Position numbers and translations under genes: made by a program. Below the pieces are notes generated by a model. The model made no database searches, was not told where the DNA came from, and was given only the letters and a program-made list of their open reading frames with translations. Shown here one piece after another: positions 52,786 through 60,314 of a stretch of DNA of 64,000 bases (within the stretch, counting starts at the first letter, position 1; the number at the start of each line of letters is the position of its first letter). The DNA is from Chitinophagaceae bacterium UBA4407 (GTDB lineage Bacteria > Bacteroidota > Bacteroidia > Chitinophagales > Chitinophagaceae), in NCBI GenBank assembly GCA_002390845.1, contig DGQT01000001.1:175477-239476 (forward strand), given 5' to 3'.

Positions 52786-52866
52786 CCCCGCTTCAGCGGG
52801 GCAAACCGCACAAGAGTGCGACGCAAGAAAAGCTTCATAGAATTTCTGTAGCCTGCTCAAAAAAAT
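52786..52866 (-). repeat. GC palindrome and R-orientation arm, type A core
   Basis: CCCCGCTTCAGCGGGG (52786-52801) lies directly inside the arm. The core is GCACAAGAGTGCGACGCAAG from 52808, and the outer end GTAGCCTGCTCAAAAAAAT lies 24 bp before kynU. Confidence 0.82.
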
Positions 52867-52890
52867 ATTCACTAAATCAATCTACAGATC

Positions 52891-54156
52891 ATGCATTTTA
52901 AAAATACTTTATCATACGCCCAATCGCTTGACACTGCTGATGGCTTAAACCATTTTCGTGATCAATTCTATTTTCCAAATCACAATGGTAAAGAAGTAAT
53001 TTATTTCTGTGGAAATTCACTTGGGCTGCAGCCAAAGAATGTAGAAGCTGCAATTCATATTGAATTACAAACCTGGCGGGAGCTTGCTATTGAAGGATAT
53101 TTTAAAGGCAAAAACCCCTGGTTGTTTTACCATGAATTTTTGCGCGGCTCACTTGCAAAAATTGTGGGTGCAAACCCCGAAGAAGTTACGGTGATGAACG
53201 CATTAACCGTGAACCTGCATTTGATGATGCTGAGTTTTTACAAACCTACCGCACAACGTTATAAAATAATGATGGAGGCCGGTGCATTTCCATCCGATCA
53301 GTATGCAATGGAAACACAGGCCAAACATTATGGACTAAACCCTGAAGATGTTATTATAGAGATTGCACCTCGTGAAGGTGAAAAAATTATTCGTGAAGAA
53401 GATATTTTGCAGGCCATTGATCAGCACAAAGATTCAATTGCGCTGGTATTGTTTGGCGGAATTAATTATTATACTGGCCAGTTGTTTGATATAGAAGCAA
53501 TCACTAAAGCAGTGCATAAAGTTGGCGCAATTGCTGGCTGGGATCTGGCGCATGTTGCAGGCAATGTTCCCACAAAACTGCACGACTGGAATATTGATTT
53601 TGCAGTGTGGTGCAGCTATAAATATTTGAATGCCGGACCTGGCGCTGCGGGTGGTGTATTTGTGCATGAACGCCATGCGCAAACCGGCGACACGCCGCGT
53701 TTGGCGGGCTGGTGGGGCAACGATGAAAAAGTCCGTTTTAAAATGGAAAAAGGCTTTTTTGCCAAGCCCGATGCAAGTGGCTGGAACCTGAGCACTTCGC
53801 AGGTTTTTAATATGGTTGCATTAAAAGCATCGCTTGAATTTTTCGATTCGGCGGGCATAGAGAATATTCGTGCAAAGAGTATTACTTTAACTGGCTATCT
53901 TGAATTTATTTTAAAGCAACTGAATAGTAATTTATTCGAAATCATTACACCAAAAGATCCCGAAAAAAGAGGGGCGCAATTGTGTTTGTATTTTAAAGAA
54001 AAAGGCAGAGCAGTTCACGATGAATTAAACAATAACGGCATTGTGACCGACTACCGCGAACCGGGCGTAATACGTGTGGCCCCAGCTCCTTTGTATTGCT
54101 CTTTTGAAGATGTTTTTAAGTTTGGAGAAATTGTGGAGCAGGTATTGAAAGGGTAG
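52891..54156 (+). CDS. kynU: Kynureninase
   Basis: This 421-residue PLP enzyme cleaves kynurenine or 3-hydroxykynurenine to anthranilate (or its 3-hydroxy form) and alanine. It shows IYFCGNSLGLQPKNVEAAI, GAFPSDQYAMETQ, the PLP-binding Lys in FAVWCSYKYLNAGPGAAGGVFVHERH, and the C-terminal VIRVAPAPLYCSFEDVF. No other kynurenine-pathway gene is adjacent. Glutaryl-CoA dehydrogenase, which acts later in tryptophan degradation, lies 3 kb away. Confidence 0.95.
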   Translation: MHFKNTLSYAQSLDTADGLNHFRDQFYFPNHNGKEVIYFCGNSLGLQPKNVEAAIHIELQTWRELAIEGYFKGKNPWLFYHEFLRGSLAKIVGANPEEVTVMNALTVNLHLMMLSFYKPTAQRYKIMMEAGAFPSDQYAMETQAKHYGLNPEDVIIEIAPREGEKIIREEDILQAIDQHKDSIALVLFGGINYYTGQLFDIEAITKAVHKVGAIAGWDLAHVAGNVPTKLHDWNIDFAVWCSYKYLNAGPGAAGGVFVHERHAQTGDTPRLAGWWGNDEKVRFKMEKGFFAKPDASGWNLSTSQVFNMVALKASLEFFDSAGIENIRAKSITLTGYLEFILKQLNSNLFEIITPKDPEKRGAQLCLYFKEKGRAVHDELNNNGIVTDYREPGVIRVAPAPLYCSFEDVFKFGEIVEQVLKG

Positions 54157-54158
54157 GA

Positions 54159-54222
54159 AAATTTTGAACCCGGCTTTAGAATATGAACTGAACTTTACTT
54201 GCGTCGCACTCTTGTACTGTAT
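54159..54222 (+). repeat. Intergenic arm, F orientation, type A core
   Basis: The outer end is AAAATTTTGAACCCGGC, 3 bp from the kynU stop. The core is TTGCGTCGCACTCTTGTAC at 54199-54217. Only 15 bp separate it from the next start codon. Confidence 0.85.
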
Positions 54223-54237
54223 GACTTAGTTGTACAA

Positions 54238-54741
54238 ATGAAGAAAATTAAAACATATTTATTCAGGAAAGAAAATTTATTTTTTGTTCTTGTTCCTTTA
54301 ATAATTTTAGAGGGCATATTGTTCGATATCTATTCATTTAATATTGAACCACGTTTTAGTTTTAGTAATTGGGTTACATTAATGTGGAAAAGCATTATTG
54401 CTGGATTTTTAAAATTGAGTTTACAATGGTTAATTTTTCTGGCTATCCCTTATTCATTGCATTCAATATTGCGCTATAAAGCAATTGGAAACAAGCTAAT
54501 CTGCAGTGCGCATATCTATACTTCCATCATCATTCTTGCCATATGGTTTATTGTCCCTCAATTTTCTACCTCAAATATTCCCGGTTGGCATACAACACTT
54601 TTTCCATCACCTTTTATATATATGCAATTAGAGTTTTGGAAATTAGACATAGTAGCAATTTTATTTTTGATTATACAAATCGCTTTTATAATATATGCAG
54701 GTATCATACTGTCAAAAAAGAATCCGTTATTTGATGGATAA
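54238..54741 (+). CDS. Four-segment membrane protein, 167 residues
   Basis: It has about four hydrophobic segments (FFVLVPLIILEGILF, SLQWLIFLAIPYSL, IYTSIIILAIWFIVP, IVAILFLIIQIAFIIYAGIIL). It is more AT-rich than kynU and pyrF and has no recognised family. The start at 54238 (MKKIKTYLFRK) is chosen because the longer frame is read out of the repeat arm. It fits exactly between an F arm 15 bp upstream and an R arm 2 bp downstream, the tightest gene-in-arms arrangement in the window. Confidence 0.75.
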   Translation: MKKIKTYLFRKENLFFVLVPLIILEGILFDIYSFNIEPRFSFSNWVTLMWKSIIAGFLKLSLQWLIFLAIPYSLHSILRYKAIGNKLICSAHIYTSIIILAIWFIVPQFSTSNIPGWHTTLFPSPFIYMQLEFWKLDIVAILFLIIQIAFIIYAGIILSKKNPLFDG

Positions 54742-54743
54742 AG

Positions 54744-54812
54744 TTCCAACCGCACAAGAGTGCGACGCAGCCAAAGCTTTATAGTATTCCCTCTGCCCGG
54801 CTCAAAAAAATT
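54744..54812 (-). repeat. Intergenic arm, R orientation, type A core
   Basis: The core is CGCACAAGAGTGCGACGCA at 54751-54769 and the outer end is TGCCCGGCTCAAAAAAATT. It begins 2 bp after the membrane protein stop. Confidence 0.87.
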
Positions 54813-54860
54813 CTAACCATTATCGAATAAATTATAATCCCGATTATTGTTCGTGTTATT

Positions 54861-54868
54861 TAGTTTTG
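54861..54868 (+). promoter_or_regulatory. Candidate -7 box for pyrF
   Basis: TAGTTTTG matches TAnnTTTG, 24 nt before the pyrF ATG. Confidence 0.45.
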
Positions 54869-54892
54869 CTGCGCGTTAAACGAAATTATAGC

Positions 54893-55699
54893 ATGAACCG
54901 TTATCAACTTATCAAACAGATCAGAGAAAAGCGTTCCTTTTTATGCGTGGGTTTAGATACTGATCTTACAAAAATTCCAAAGCATTTACAATCGCAACCC
55001 AATGCAATTTTCGAATTCAATAAAGCCATCATTGATGCCACAAAAGACCAATGCATTTCTTATAAAATCAACACGGCTTTCTATGAAGCACTGGGTTTAA
55101 AAGGCTGGCAGGCTATGGAAGAAACAGTGAATTACATTCCCGCTACGCACTTCAAAATTGCCGATGCAAAACGCGGCGATATCGGCAATACTTCTTCGCA
55201 ATACGCCAAAGCTTTTTTTGAAACACTGCAGTTCGATGCCATCACCGTGGCGCCTTATATGGGCGAAGACAGCATACGCCCTTTTCTTGAATACGAACAT
55301 AAATGGACGATTGTGCTGGGGTTAACTTCCAACAAAGGCGCACAGGATTTTGAAATGCAAAAAACCGGTGGTGAATTTTTATACGAGAAAGTTTTGCGAA
55401 CAGTTACACAATGGGGTACACCAGAAAATTTAATGTTTGTTGTTGGTGCAACGCAGGCATCAGAACTTTCAAACATTAGAAAAATAATTCCCGATCATTT
55501 TTTACTCGTTCCCGGCGTTGGTTTCCAGGGCGGAAGTCTGGAAGATGTAAGCAAGCATGGAATGAATAAAGATTGCGGGCTGCTCGTAAACGCAAGCCGC
55601 GCCATTATCTATGCAGGCGATGATGAAAATTTTGCCGGTGAAGCAAAAGAAATTGCTATGCAATATCAAAAAGAAATGAGTGAATATTTGCCATTATAA
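54893..55699 (+). CDS. pyrF: Orotidine 5'-phosphate decarboxylase (type 2)
   Basis: This 268-residue enzyme converts OMP to UMP, the last step of de novo pyrimidine synthesis. It shows FLCVGLDTDLTKIPKHL, the catalytic KIADAKRGDIGNTSSQYAKAFF (Lys-Asp array), and LLVPGVGFQGGSLED for phosphate binding. The length and motifs match the longer type 2 group. A start nine codons upstream (MLRVKRNYS) is less likely because it overlaps the promoter box region. Confidence 0.95.
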   Translation: MNRYQLIKQIREKRSFLCVGLDTDLTKIPKHLQSQPNAIFEFNKAIIDATKDQCISYKINTAFYEALGLKGWQAMEETVNYIPATHFKIADAKRGDIGNTSSQYAKAFFETLQFDAITVAPYMGEDSIRPFLEYEHKWTIVLGLTSNKGAQDFEMQKTGGEFLYEKVLRTVTQWGTPENLMFVVGATQASELSNIRKIIPDHFLLVPGVGFQGGSLEDVSKHGMNKDCGLLVNASRAIIYAGDDENFAGEAKEIAMQYQKEMSEYLPL

Positions 55700-55719
55700 A
55701 TTTGAAGCACAATAGTGTT

Positions 55720-55800
55720 TTTTTTTAGCCCAGCAGCAGATCATTAATTGATCGTTTCTTGCGTTGCACACTTGTACAGCAGGAATTTATTTGAGCTTTA
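55720..55800 (+). repeat. Intergenic arm, F orientation, type A core
   Basis: The outer end is TTTTTTTTTAGCCCAGC, the core is TTGCGTTGCACACTTGTAC at 55759-55777, and a TTTATTTGAGCTTTAAAC tail follows. Confidence 0.83.
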
Positions 55801-55843
55801 AACAGCCCCTAAACCCTCAACCGGCTTGCATTGCAGGCAATCT

Positions 55844-56455
55844 TCATTTTGCGATTGATTGAATAACAGCCGCTACCTCACCCGCCCATTTCGCATATTC
55901 CTTTGCCGAGTAATGCAAACCATCCGAAGCGATAAGCGATGGATCGTCTGCAGCTGCTCTTGAGCTTTTTGTAATCTCCACATAACGCACTTTGTGCTCC
56001 ATAGAAATGCGTTTATTAATAGCATTAAATGCATCAATTTCCTCAGCAATCTTTTTGGCATTTTTACTTTTGGCAAAAGGTGTAACGCCCCAATCCGGAA
56101 TAGATAAAACAATTACATGATCGCTTTTCTCATCAGCTAAATGAATGGCTTTTTTAACCAGGAATTCAAAATCTGCTTCATAGTCTTCTGCAGAAAGTCC
56201 TCGGTATTGATTGTTCACGCCAATCAGCAGTGTAACAAAATCGTAATGGTCATACAGCTTTGTGTGCAGGATTTGTTCGGCAAGTTCAAAAGTTGTCCAG
56301 CCGGTTTGAGCAATTATTTCCGGCGCATTAAAATGCAGGCTGTTCTTTCTGAGCAACTGTAAAGTTTGATAAGGAAAACTTTCATGCAACGGAACTGATT
56401 CGCCAATCGTGTAACTGTCGCCAAGGGCAAGCAATGTAAAATGATGTTTGGTCAT
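55844..56455 (-). CDS. SGNH/GDSL-family hydrolase
   Basis: This 203-residue protein has block I LLALGDSYTIGESVP with the nucleophile Ser, a block III variant LIGVNNQYRG, and block V ASDGLHYSAKEYAKWA with the Asp-His pair. No signal peptide is obvious, so it is probably cytoplasmic. It is likely an esterase or lipase-like enzyme, with substrate unknown. The YciI-like gene lies 52 nt upstream on the same strand. Confidence 0.9.
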   Translation of the reverse strand: MTKHHFTLLALGDSYTIGESVPLHESFPYQTLQLLRKNSLHFNAPEIIAQTGWTTFELAEQILHTKLYDHYDFVTLLIGVNNQYRGLSAEDYEADFEFLVKKAIHLADEKSDHVIVLSIPDWGVTPFAKSKNAKKIAEEIDAFNAINKRISMEHKVRYVEITKSSRAAADDPSLIASDGLHYSAKEYAKWAGEVAAVIQSIAK

Positions 56456-56471
56456 ATTGTTTTTTAAAACC

Positions 56472-56493
56472 TGTTAGGTTTTTAAACCTAACA
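56472..56493. repeat. Perfect AT-rich palindrome between two minus-strand genes
   Basis: TGTTAGGTTT-TT-AAACCTAACA is a 10-bp stem with a 2-nt loop in the 52-bp spacer. It may attenuate or terminate the YciI-like transcript, or be another mobile palindrome. Confidence 0.6.
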
Positions 56494-56507
56494 ACTGTGT
56501 ACGAATT

Positions 56508-56900
56508 TTATTTAAACACACAATTCTTCCCCGTCATCCAGGGATGAATTTCTGCCACAAGCCTCCCCGATGCAATAGCAGGATCGGTTTGCATTAATGC
56601 TTCACATTCTTTCTGGTCTTTGCATTTAAGAATGAAAATGCCACGCCAGTCTGTATCGTCCATAAAAGGACCAGCAACCAATAGTTTTTCTTCTTTACTC
56701 AGGCGGGTGATATTTGCCATGTGGCCTTCCTGTATTTTTTCGGCTGTTGCAGAATCCTGACCGCGGTTTGGGCCTTTTTTAAGCATCACAAAAAACAATT
56801 GAATGGGTTCAAATTTTTTCTCCGTTTTTACTGAATCGGCGGTTTGCGCTTTTAAAAATACAGGAGAACAAAGCAGGATAAAGAACAGCATTTTTTTCAT
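56508..56900 (-). CDS. Secreted YciI-like protein
   Basis: This 130-residue protein has a signal peptide (KKMLFFILLCSPVFLKAQ) followed by a YCII-related alpha/beta barrel (LFFVMLKKGPNRGQD, LLVAGPFMDDTDWRGIFILKCKDQKECEALMQTDPAI). YciI-like domains are usually cytoplasmic, so the signal is notable. The function is unknown. It lies just upstream of the SGNH hydrolase gene, and both sit between arms at 55720 and 57020. Confidence 0.8.
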   Translation of the reverse strand: MKKMLFFILLCSPVFLKAQTADSVKTEKKFEPIQLFFVMLKKGPNRGQDSATAEKIQEGHMANITRLSKEEKLLVAGPFMDDTDWRGIFILKCKDQKECEALMQTDPAIASGRLVAEIHPWMTGKNCVFK

Positions 56901-57019
56901 TGTATAAAATTTTGACAGAAATAAAAATACAACAAAACATTGGTGGGTAAAGCCATACTTATAAATTTGCGAACAGATGTTAGGAAGAAGTTGAATGGGG
57001 CAACGTGCTTTGCTGAATA

Positions 57020-57090
57020 TGGATCAGAAAGTATAAGAGTGCGACGCAACTAAAGTCAAATTCATGATCAAAAGCTGGGCTCAAAAAAAT
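57020..57090 (-). repeat. Intergenic arm, R orientation, type A core
   Basis: The core is GTATAAGAGTGCGACGCAAC at 57031-57050 and the outer end is AAGCTGGGCTCAAAAAAAT. Confidence 0.85.
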
Positions 57091-57122
57091 TCCTATAATA
57101 AATAACACGATAAACTTTTGCC

Positions 57123-58307
57123 ATGGCCGTAAAAACAGATCATTTTCAATCTCCCGATTATTATGGAGTTGATGAATTGCTGACCGAGGAACATTTAATG
57201 ATACGCGACGCAGTGCGCAATTATGTGAAGAAAGAAATTTCGCCGATTATTGAGGACTATGCGCAGCGTGCGGAGTTTCCGGAACAAATAATTAAGCAAC
57301 TTGGTGATTTGGGTTGCTTTGGACCAACGGTTCCTGTTGAGTATGGCGGGGGCGGGCTAGATTATATCAGCTACGGTTTAATGATGCAGGAACTGGAGCG
57401 TGGTGATAGTGGTGTGCGTTCTACTGCAAGCGTACAGGGGTCGCTGGTAATGTTCCCGATCTATGCTTATGGCAATGAAGCGCAACGCAATAAATATTTA
57501 CCCAAACTGGCAAGCGGCGAATGGCTGGGTTGTTTTGGTTTAACAGAACCGAATCATGGCAGCGACCCAAGCAGCATGCTCACCAATTTTAAAGATGCCG
57601 GTGACCATGTAATTTTAAATGGCGCCAAAATGTGGATCAGCAATGCGCCTTTTGCACAGGTGGCCGTTGTGTGGGGGAAGAATGAGGAAGGCGTAATTCA
57701 GGGGTTAATTGTTGAACGCGGTATGGAAGGTTTTAGCACACCCACAACACATGGCAAGTGGAGCCTTCGTGCCAGTGCAACAGGCGAACTGGTTTTTGAT
57801 AATGTAAAAGTGCCCAAAGAAAATATATTACCAAATGTAAAAGGATTGAAAGGTCCGCTGGGTTGTTTAACCAAAGCACGTTATGGAATTGCCTGGGGCG
57901 CATTGGGTGCTGCAATGGATTGTTATGATACAGCATTACGTTACAGCAAAGAGCGTATACAGTTCGACAGGCCGATTGGTGGTTTTCAACTGCAGCAGAA
58001 AAAGCTGGCAGAAATGATCACCGAAATTACCAAAGCGCAATTATTGGTTTGGCGTTTGGGTGTGCTGATGAATGATGGCAAAGCCACGCCGCAACAGGTA
58101 AGCATGGCCAAGCGCAACAGTTGCGAAATTGCCACGAATATTGCACGTGATGCACGCCAAATGCTGGGCGGTATGGGCATTACTGGCGAATACAGCATTA
58201 TGCGCCACATGATGAACCTTGAAAGTGTAATTACCTATGAGGGTACACATGATATACATCTTTTGATTACAGGGATGGATGTAACAGGATTGAATGCTTT
58301 TAAATGA
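57123..58307 (+). CDS. Glutaryl-CoA dehydrogenase-like acyl-CoA dehydrogenase
   Basis: This 394-residue FAD enzyme has LTEEHLMIRDAVRNYVKKEISP at the N-terminus, CFGLTEPNHGSDPSSM, KMWISNAPFAQVAVVWGK, and QMLGGMGITGEYSIMRHMMNLESVITYEGTHDIHLLITGMDVTG. The TYEGTHDIH motif holds the catalytic Glu at the position used by glutaryl-CoA dehydrogenases. The enzyme would convert glutaryl-CoA to crotonyl-CoA in lysine and tryptophan breakdown. Another short acyl-CoA substrate is possible. kynU nearby fits a tryptophan route. Confidence 0.9.
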   Translation: MAVKTDHFQSPDYYGVDELLTEEHLMIRDAVRNYVKKEISPIIEDYAQRAEFPEQIIKQLGDLGCFGPTVPVEYGGGGLDYISYGLMMQELERGDSGVRSTASVQGSLVMFPIYAYGNEAQRNKYLPKLASGEWLGCFGLTEPNHGSDPSSMLTNFKDAGDHVILNGAKMWISNAPFAQVAVVWGKNEEGVIQGLIVERGMEGFSTPTTHGKWSLRASATGELVFDNVKVPKENILPNVKGLKGPLGCLTKARYGIAWGALGAAMDCYDTALRYSKERIQFDRPIGGFQLQQKKLAEMITEITKAQLLVWRLGVLMNDGKATPQQVSMAKRNSCEIATNIARDARQMLGGMGITGEYSIMRHMMNLESVITYEGTHDIHLLITGMDVTGLNAFK

Positions 58308-58310
58308 TGT

Positions 58311-58358
58311 GATAATTTGGTGATATGATAATTTGTTGATGCGATAATTTGATAGCTT
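58311..58358. repeat. Tandem 16-bp repeat after the acyl-CoA dehydrogenase gene
   Basis: GATAATTTG recurs at 58311, 58327 and 58343, giving three units of exactly 16 bp. The repeat starts 4 bp after the upstream stop and runs into the proposed aroK start. Confidence 0.75.
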
Positions 58359-58932
58359 GTATAAAAATTTAAAAAAATTGGCTTTAAACAATTCTACCAA
58401 TCCGCACATCCGCACATCTGCACATCCACGCATCTTCCTAATTGGCATGATGGGCAGCGGCAAGAGTTATTGGTGTAAGAAGCTTGCTAAAAAAATAAAA
58501 TCGGGCGCATACGATCTTGACTATTTGATTGAAACAATGGAAGAGCAAACCATAGCCGAAATCTTTGCCGAACATTCGGAAGAATACTTTAGAAAAGCCG
58601 AAGCTAAAATGCTGCGCTGGTTTGCTGAAAAGAAAAGCTTTGTACTGGCTACAGGCGGCGGTACTCCCTGCTTTCATGAGAACATGCAGTGGATGAATAA
58701 ACACGGCGTTACCATTTGGATCGATGAACCAATTGAAGTTCTGGCCGAAAGGCTAATTAAAGAAAAAGACCACAGGCCTTTAATAAAAAGTCTTTCAGAT
58801 AATGAATTGCACAACTTCTTATCTAAGAAATTAGAAGAACGAACACCCTTTTATTCTCAGGCAACTTATCATTTAAAAGGCAATAAAATTTCTGACCGTA
58901 GCTTCGCAGAAATTTTACAACAGCATGAATAA
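58357..58932 (+). CDS. aroK: Shikimate kinase with repeat-derived N-terminus
   Basis: The kinase phosphorylates shikimate at the 3-hydroxyl in the chorismate pathway. RIFLIGMMGSGKS (P-loop, residues 25-37), AYDLDYLIE, LATGGGTPC and the lid KDHRPL are all present, giving a complete kinase domain. The start is uncertain. No ATG or GTG precedes the first beta strand in frame, and the internal ATG at 58447 would remove that strand. In-frame TTG codons at 58357 or 58378 are the candidates. The first 24 residues include a stretch encoded by an 8-bp tandem repeat. DUF423 overlaps the 3' end by 8 nt. Confidence 0.88.
   Translation: MYKNLKKLALNNSTNPHIRTSAHPRIFLIGMMGSGKSYWCKKLAKKIKSGAYDLDYLIETMEEQTIAEIFAEHSEEYFRKAEAKMLRWFAEKKSFVLATGGGTPCFHENMQWMNKHGVTIWIDEPIEVLAERLIKEKDHRPLIKSLSDNELHNFLSKKLEERTPFYSQATYHLKGNKISDRSFAEILQQHE
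58402..58433. repeat. Tandem 8-bp repeat in the 5' end of aroK
   Basis: Four units occur: CCGCACAT, CCGCACAT, CTGCACAT, CCACGCAT. They are more GC-rich than the flanks and lie directly before the first codons of the conserved kinase domain. Confidence 0.75.
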
Positions 58933-59311
58933 AACATTTTTAATTACATCTGCTTTGCTCGGTGCTTTCACCGTGGCGCTTGGCGCTTTTGGTGCGCATG
59001 CCATAAAAGAAAAAGTAAACGAATACACGCTCGGCATTTTTGAAACAGCGGTAAAATACCAGTTCTACCATGTGTTTGCGTTGCTGGCTGCGGGCATTTT
59101 ATTTCAGCATTTTGGCAGCAACTGGATGTTGTGGAGCGGACGGTTTTTTATTGCAGGCATTATCCTTTTTTGCGGCTCATTGTATGCGCTCACTTATTTT
59201 CTTGCAAACAATAACGAAAGTATGAAATGGCTTGGTGCCATTACGCCTTTTGGTGGTTTGTGTTTTATTGCCGGCTGGGTTTGTATGGCAATTGCAGTAA
59301 TAAAAAAGTAA
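58925..59311 (+). CDS. DUF423 family small membrane protein
   Basis: This 128-residue protein has four hydrophobic segments and the family signature LGAFTVALGAFGAHAIKEKVNEYTLGIFETAVKYQFYHVFAL, then FIAGIILFCGSLYALTYFLA and ITPFGGLCFIAGW. The function of the family (YgdD-like) is unknown. ATG lies 8 nt inside the end of aroK, so translation is probably coupled. Confidence 0.92.
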   Translation: MNKTFLITSALLGAFTVALGAFGAHAIKEKVNEYTLGIFETAVKYQFYHVFALLAAGILFQHFGSNWMLWSGRFFIAGIILFCGSLYALTYFLANNNESMKWLGAITPFGGLCFIAGWVCMAIAVIKK

Positions 59312-59315
59312 AATT

Positions 59316-59420
59316 CTTTTGGGCCCAACTGAGGACAATTAATTGATCGTTCCTTGCGTCGCACACTTGTACATTCGGAACGTTATTGAGCTTTTATCAG
59401 AGCGTAGATTGAAGATGCGA
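59316..59420 (+). repeat. Intergenic arm, F orientation, type A core with tail
   Basis: The outer end is worn (TTCTTTTGGGCCC). The core is TTGCGTCGCACACTTGTAC at 59354-59372 and the tail is AGAGCGTAGATTGAAG. Confidence 0.83.
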
Positions 59421-59456
59421 AATCCTAATATTAAAGTTACTATGCAATAAATTCTT

Positions 59457-59678
59457 ATGCGATCTATACTGAATATTTGCGGAATACTTATATCTATTTA
59501 TTGTCTTTACTATCAGGTTTTGTTTTTTATTTTTAACAATTTAACTCGTAGTTCTCAAACAGTATATCATAACTTTTTTTTACAAGAAACGCTTCCGCAG
59601 CTTTTGATAATTGTTATTTGTTTGATTTTTTTATTCATGAATATTAAGGATTTAATAGTGAGAATTAAGCGGAAATAA
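59457..59678 (+). CDS. Small membrane protein, 73 residues
   Basis: It has two hydrophobic segments (ILNICGILISIYCLYYQVLFFIF and LPQLLIIVICLIFLFMNI) and a basic end IKRK. It is very AT-rich. No family is recognised. It lies between the F arm at 59316 and the R arm at 59738, the same bracket seen around other small membrane genes. Confidence 0.6.
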   Translation: MRSILNICGILISIYCLYYQVLFFIFNNLTRSSQTVYHNFFLQETLPQLLIIVICLIFLFMNIKDLIVRIKRK

Positions 59679-59737
59679 CTTTGCTGCTGTTGATGTTAGC
59701 AGTCTTTCGCCGAGATTTGTGTCTTCACGAAGCACTT

Positions 59738-59841
59738 TTCGCTTCAATCTACGCAACGGTAAAAGTTCAGTCATAATCCAACCGTACAAGTGAGTGACAC
59801 AACGATGTTTAATTGAAATTCAAATGCGGGCCAACAAAAAA
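59738..59841 (-). repeat. Intergenic arm, R orientation, type B core with tail
   Basis: The tail CTTCAATCTACGCAACGGTA and the GTTCAGTCATAATCC extension lead into core GTACAAGTGAGTGACACAAC (59784-59803). The outer end is TGCGGGCCAACAAAAAATT. Confidence 0.83.
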
Positions 59842-60225
59842 TTATTCTTCATCAAAATCATCCATCAGTTCTCTTTCTATTTCTTCCATTTGTACAATAT
59901 CCCAGGCTTCGCTTTCACTTGGCGTTAAATTCATAGTTTCTAGTAGTTGAAACTGATCAAGTTGCACTTCAACAGGTTGGTTTACCTGGCAGATTACAAA
60001 TGAGGCGCTGTTTTCGTAAAATGTTTGCTGAAGGGTTGCAAGTTTTTCAGCAGCAGGTTCGTCTATACTTTCAACATGCTGAAGATTGAGTATTACATTC
60101 TTTATGTCGCTTTGCAGGCAATCATTTGCTAATCGGTCTAATTCTGCTGTTAAATTGTCAGACAAAACAATCTGCATTGGCGTAATAGTCGTAAATTTCT
60201 CTTTGGTATCAATTTTGAAATTCAT
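59842..60225 (-). CDS. STAS-domain-like protein
   Basis: This 127-residue protein has the secondary-structure pattern of anti-sigma-factor antagonist (STAS) domains: VLSDNLTAELDRLANDC, NVILNLQHVESIDEPAAEKLATLQQTFYENSASFVICQV, then a C-terminal acidic tail. The usual phosphorylatable Ser region reads ESIDEPAAEKL and lacks the Ser at the standard position. A regulatory role is possible. It is divergent from clpC with an 89-bp spacer. Confidence 0.7.
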   Translation of the reverse strand: MNFKIDTKEKFTTITPMQIVLSDNLTAELDRLANDCLQSDIKNVILNLQHVESIDEPAAEKLATLQQTFYENSASFVICQVNQPVEVQLDQFQLLETMNLTPSESEAWDIVQMEEIERELMDDFDEE

Positions 60226-60314
60226 ATACCTTTATTTAATGATTAACAGGATGTGCATAAACAGAACAGAACAGAGCTCAAAAATATTTGTTATAATTGT
60301 ACAAACACAACAAA

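Noticed and set aside
58311..58433. CRISPR-like short repeats
   Set aside because: The units are 16 and 8 bp in direct contact, with no unique spacers and no cas genes.
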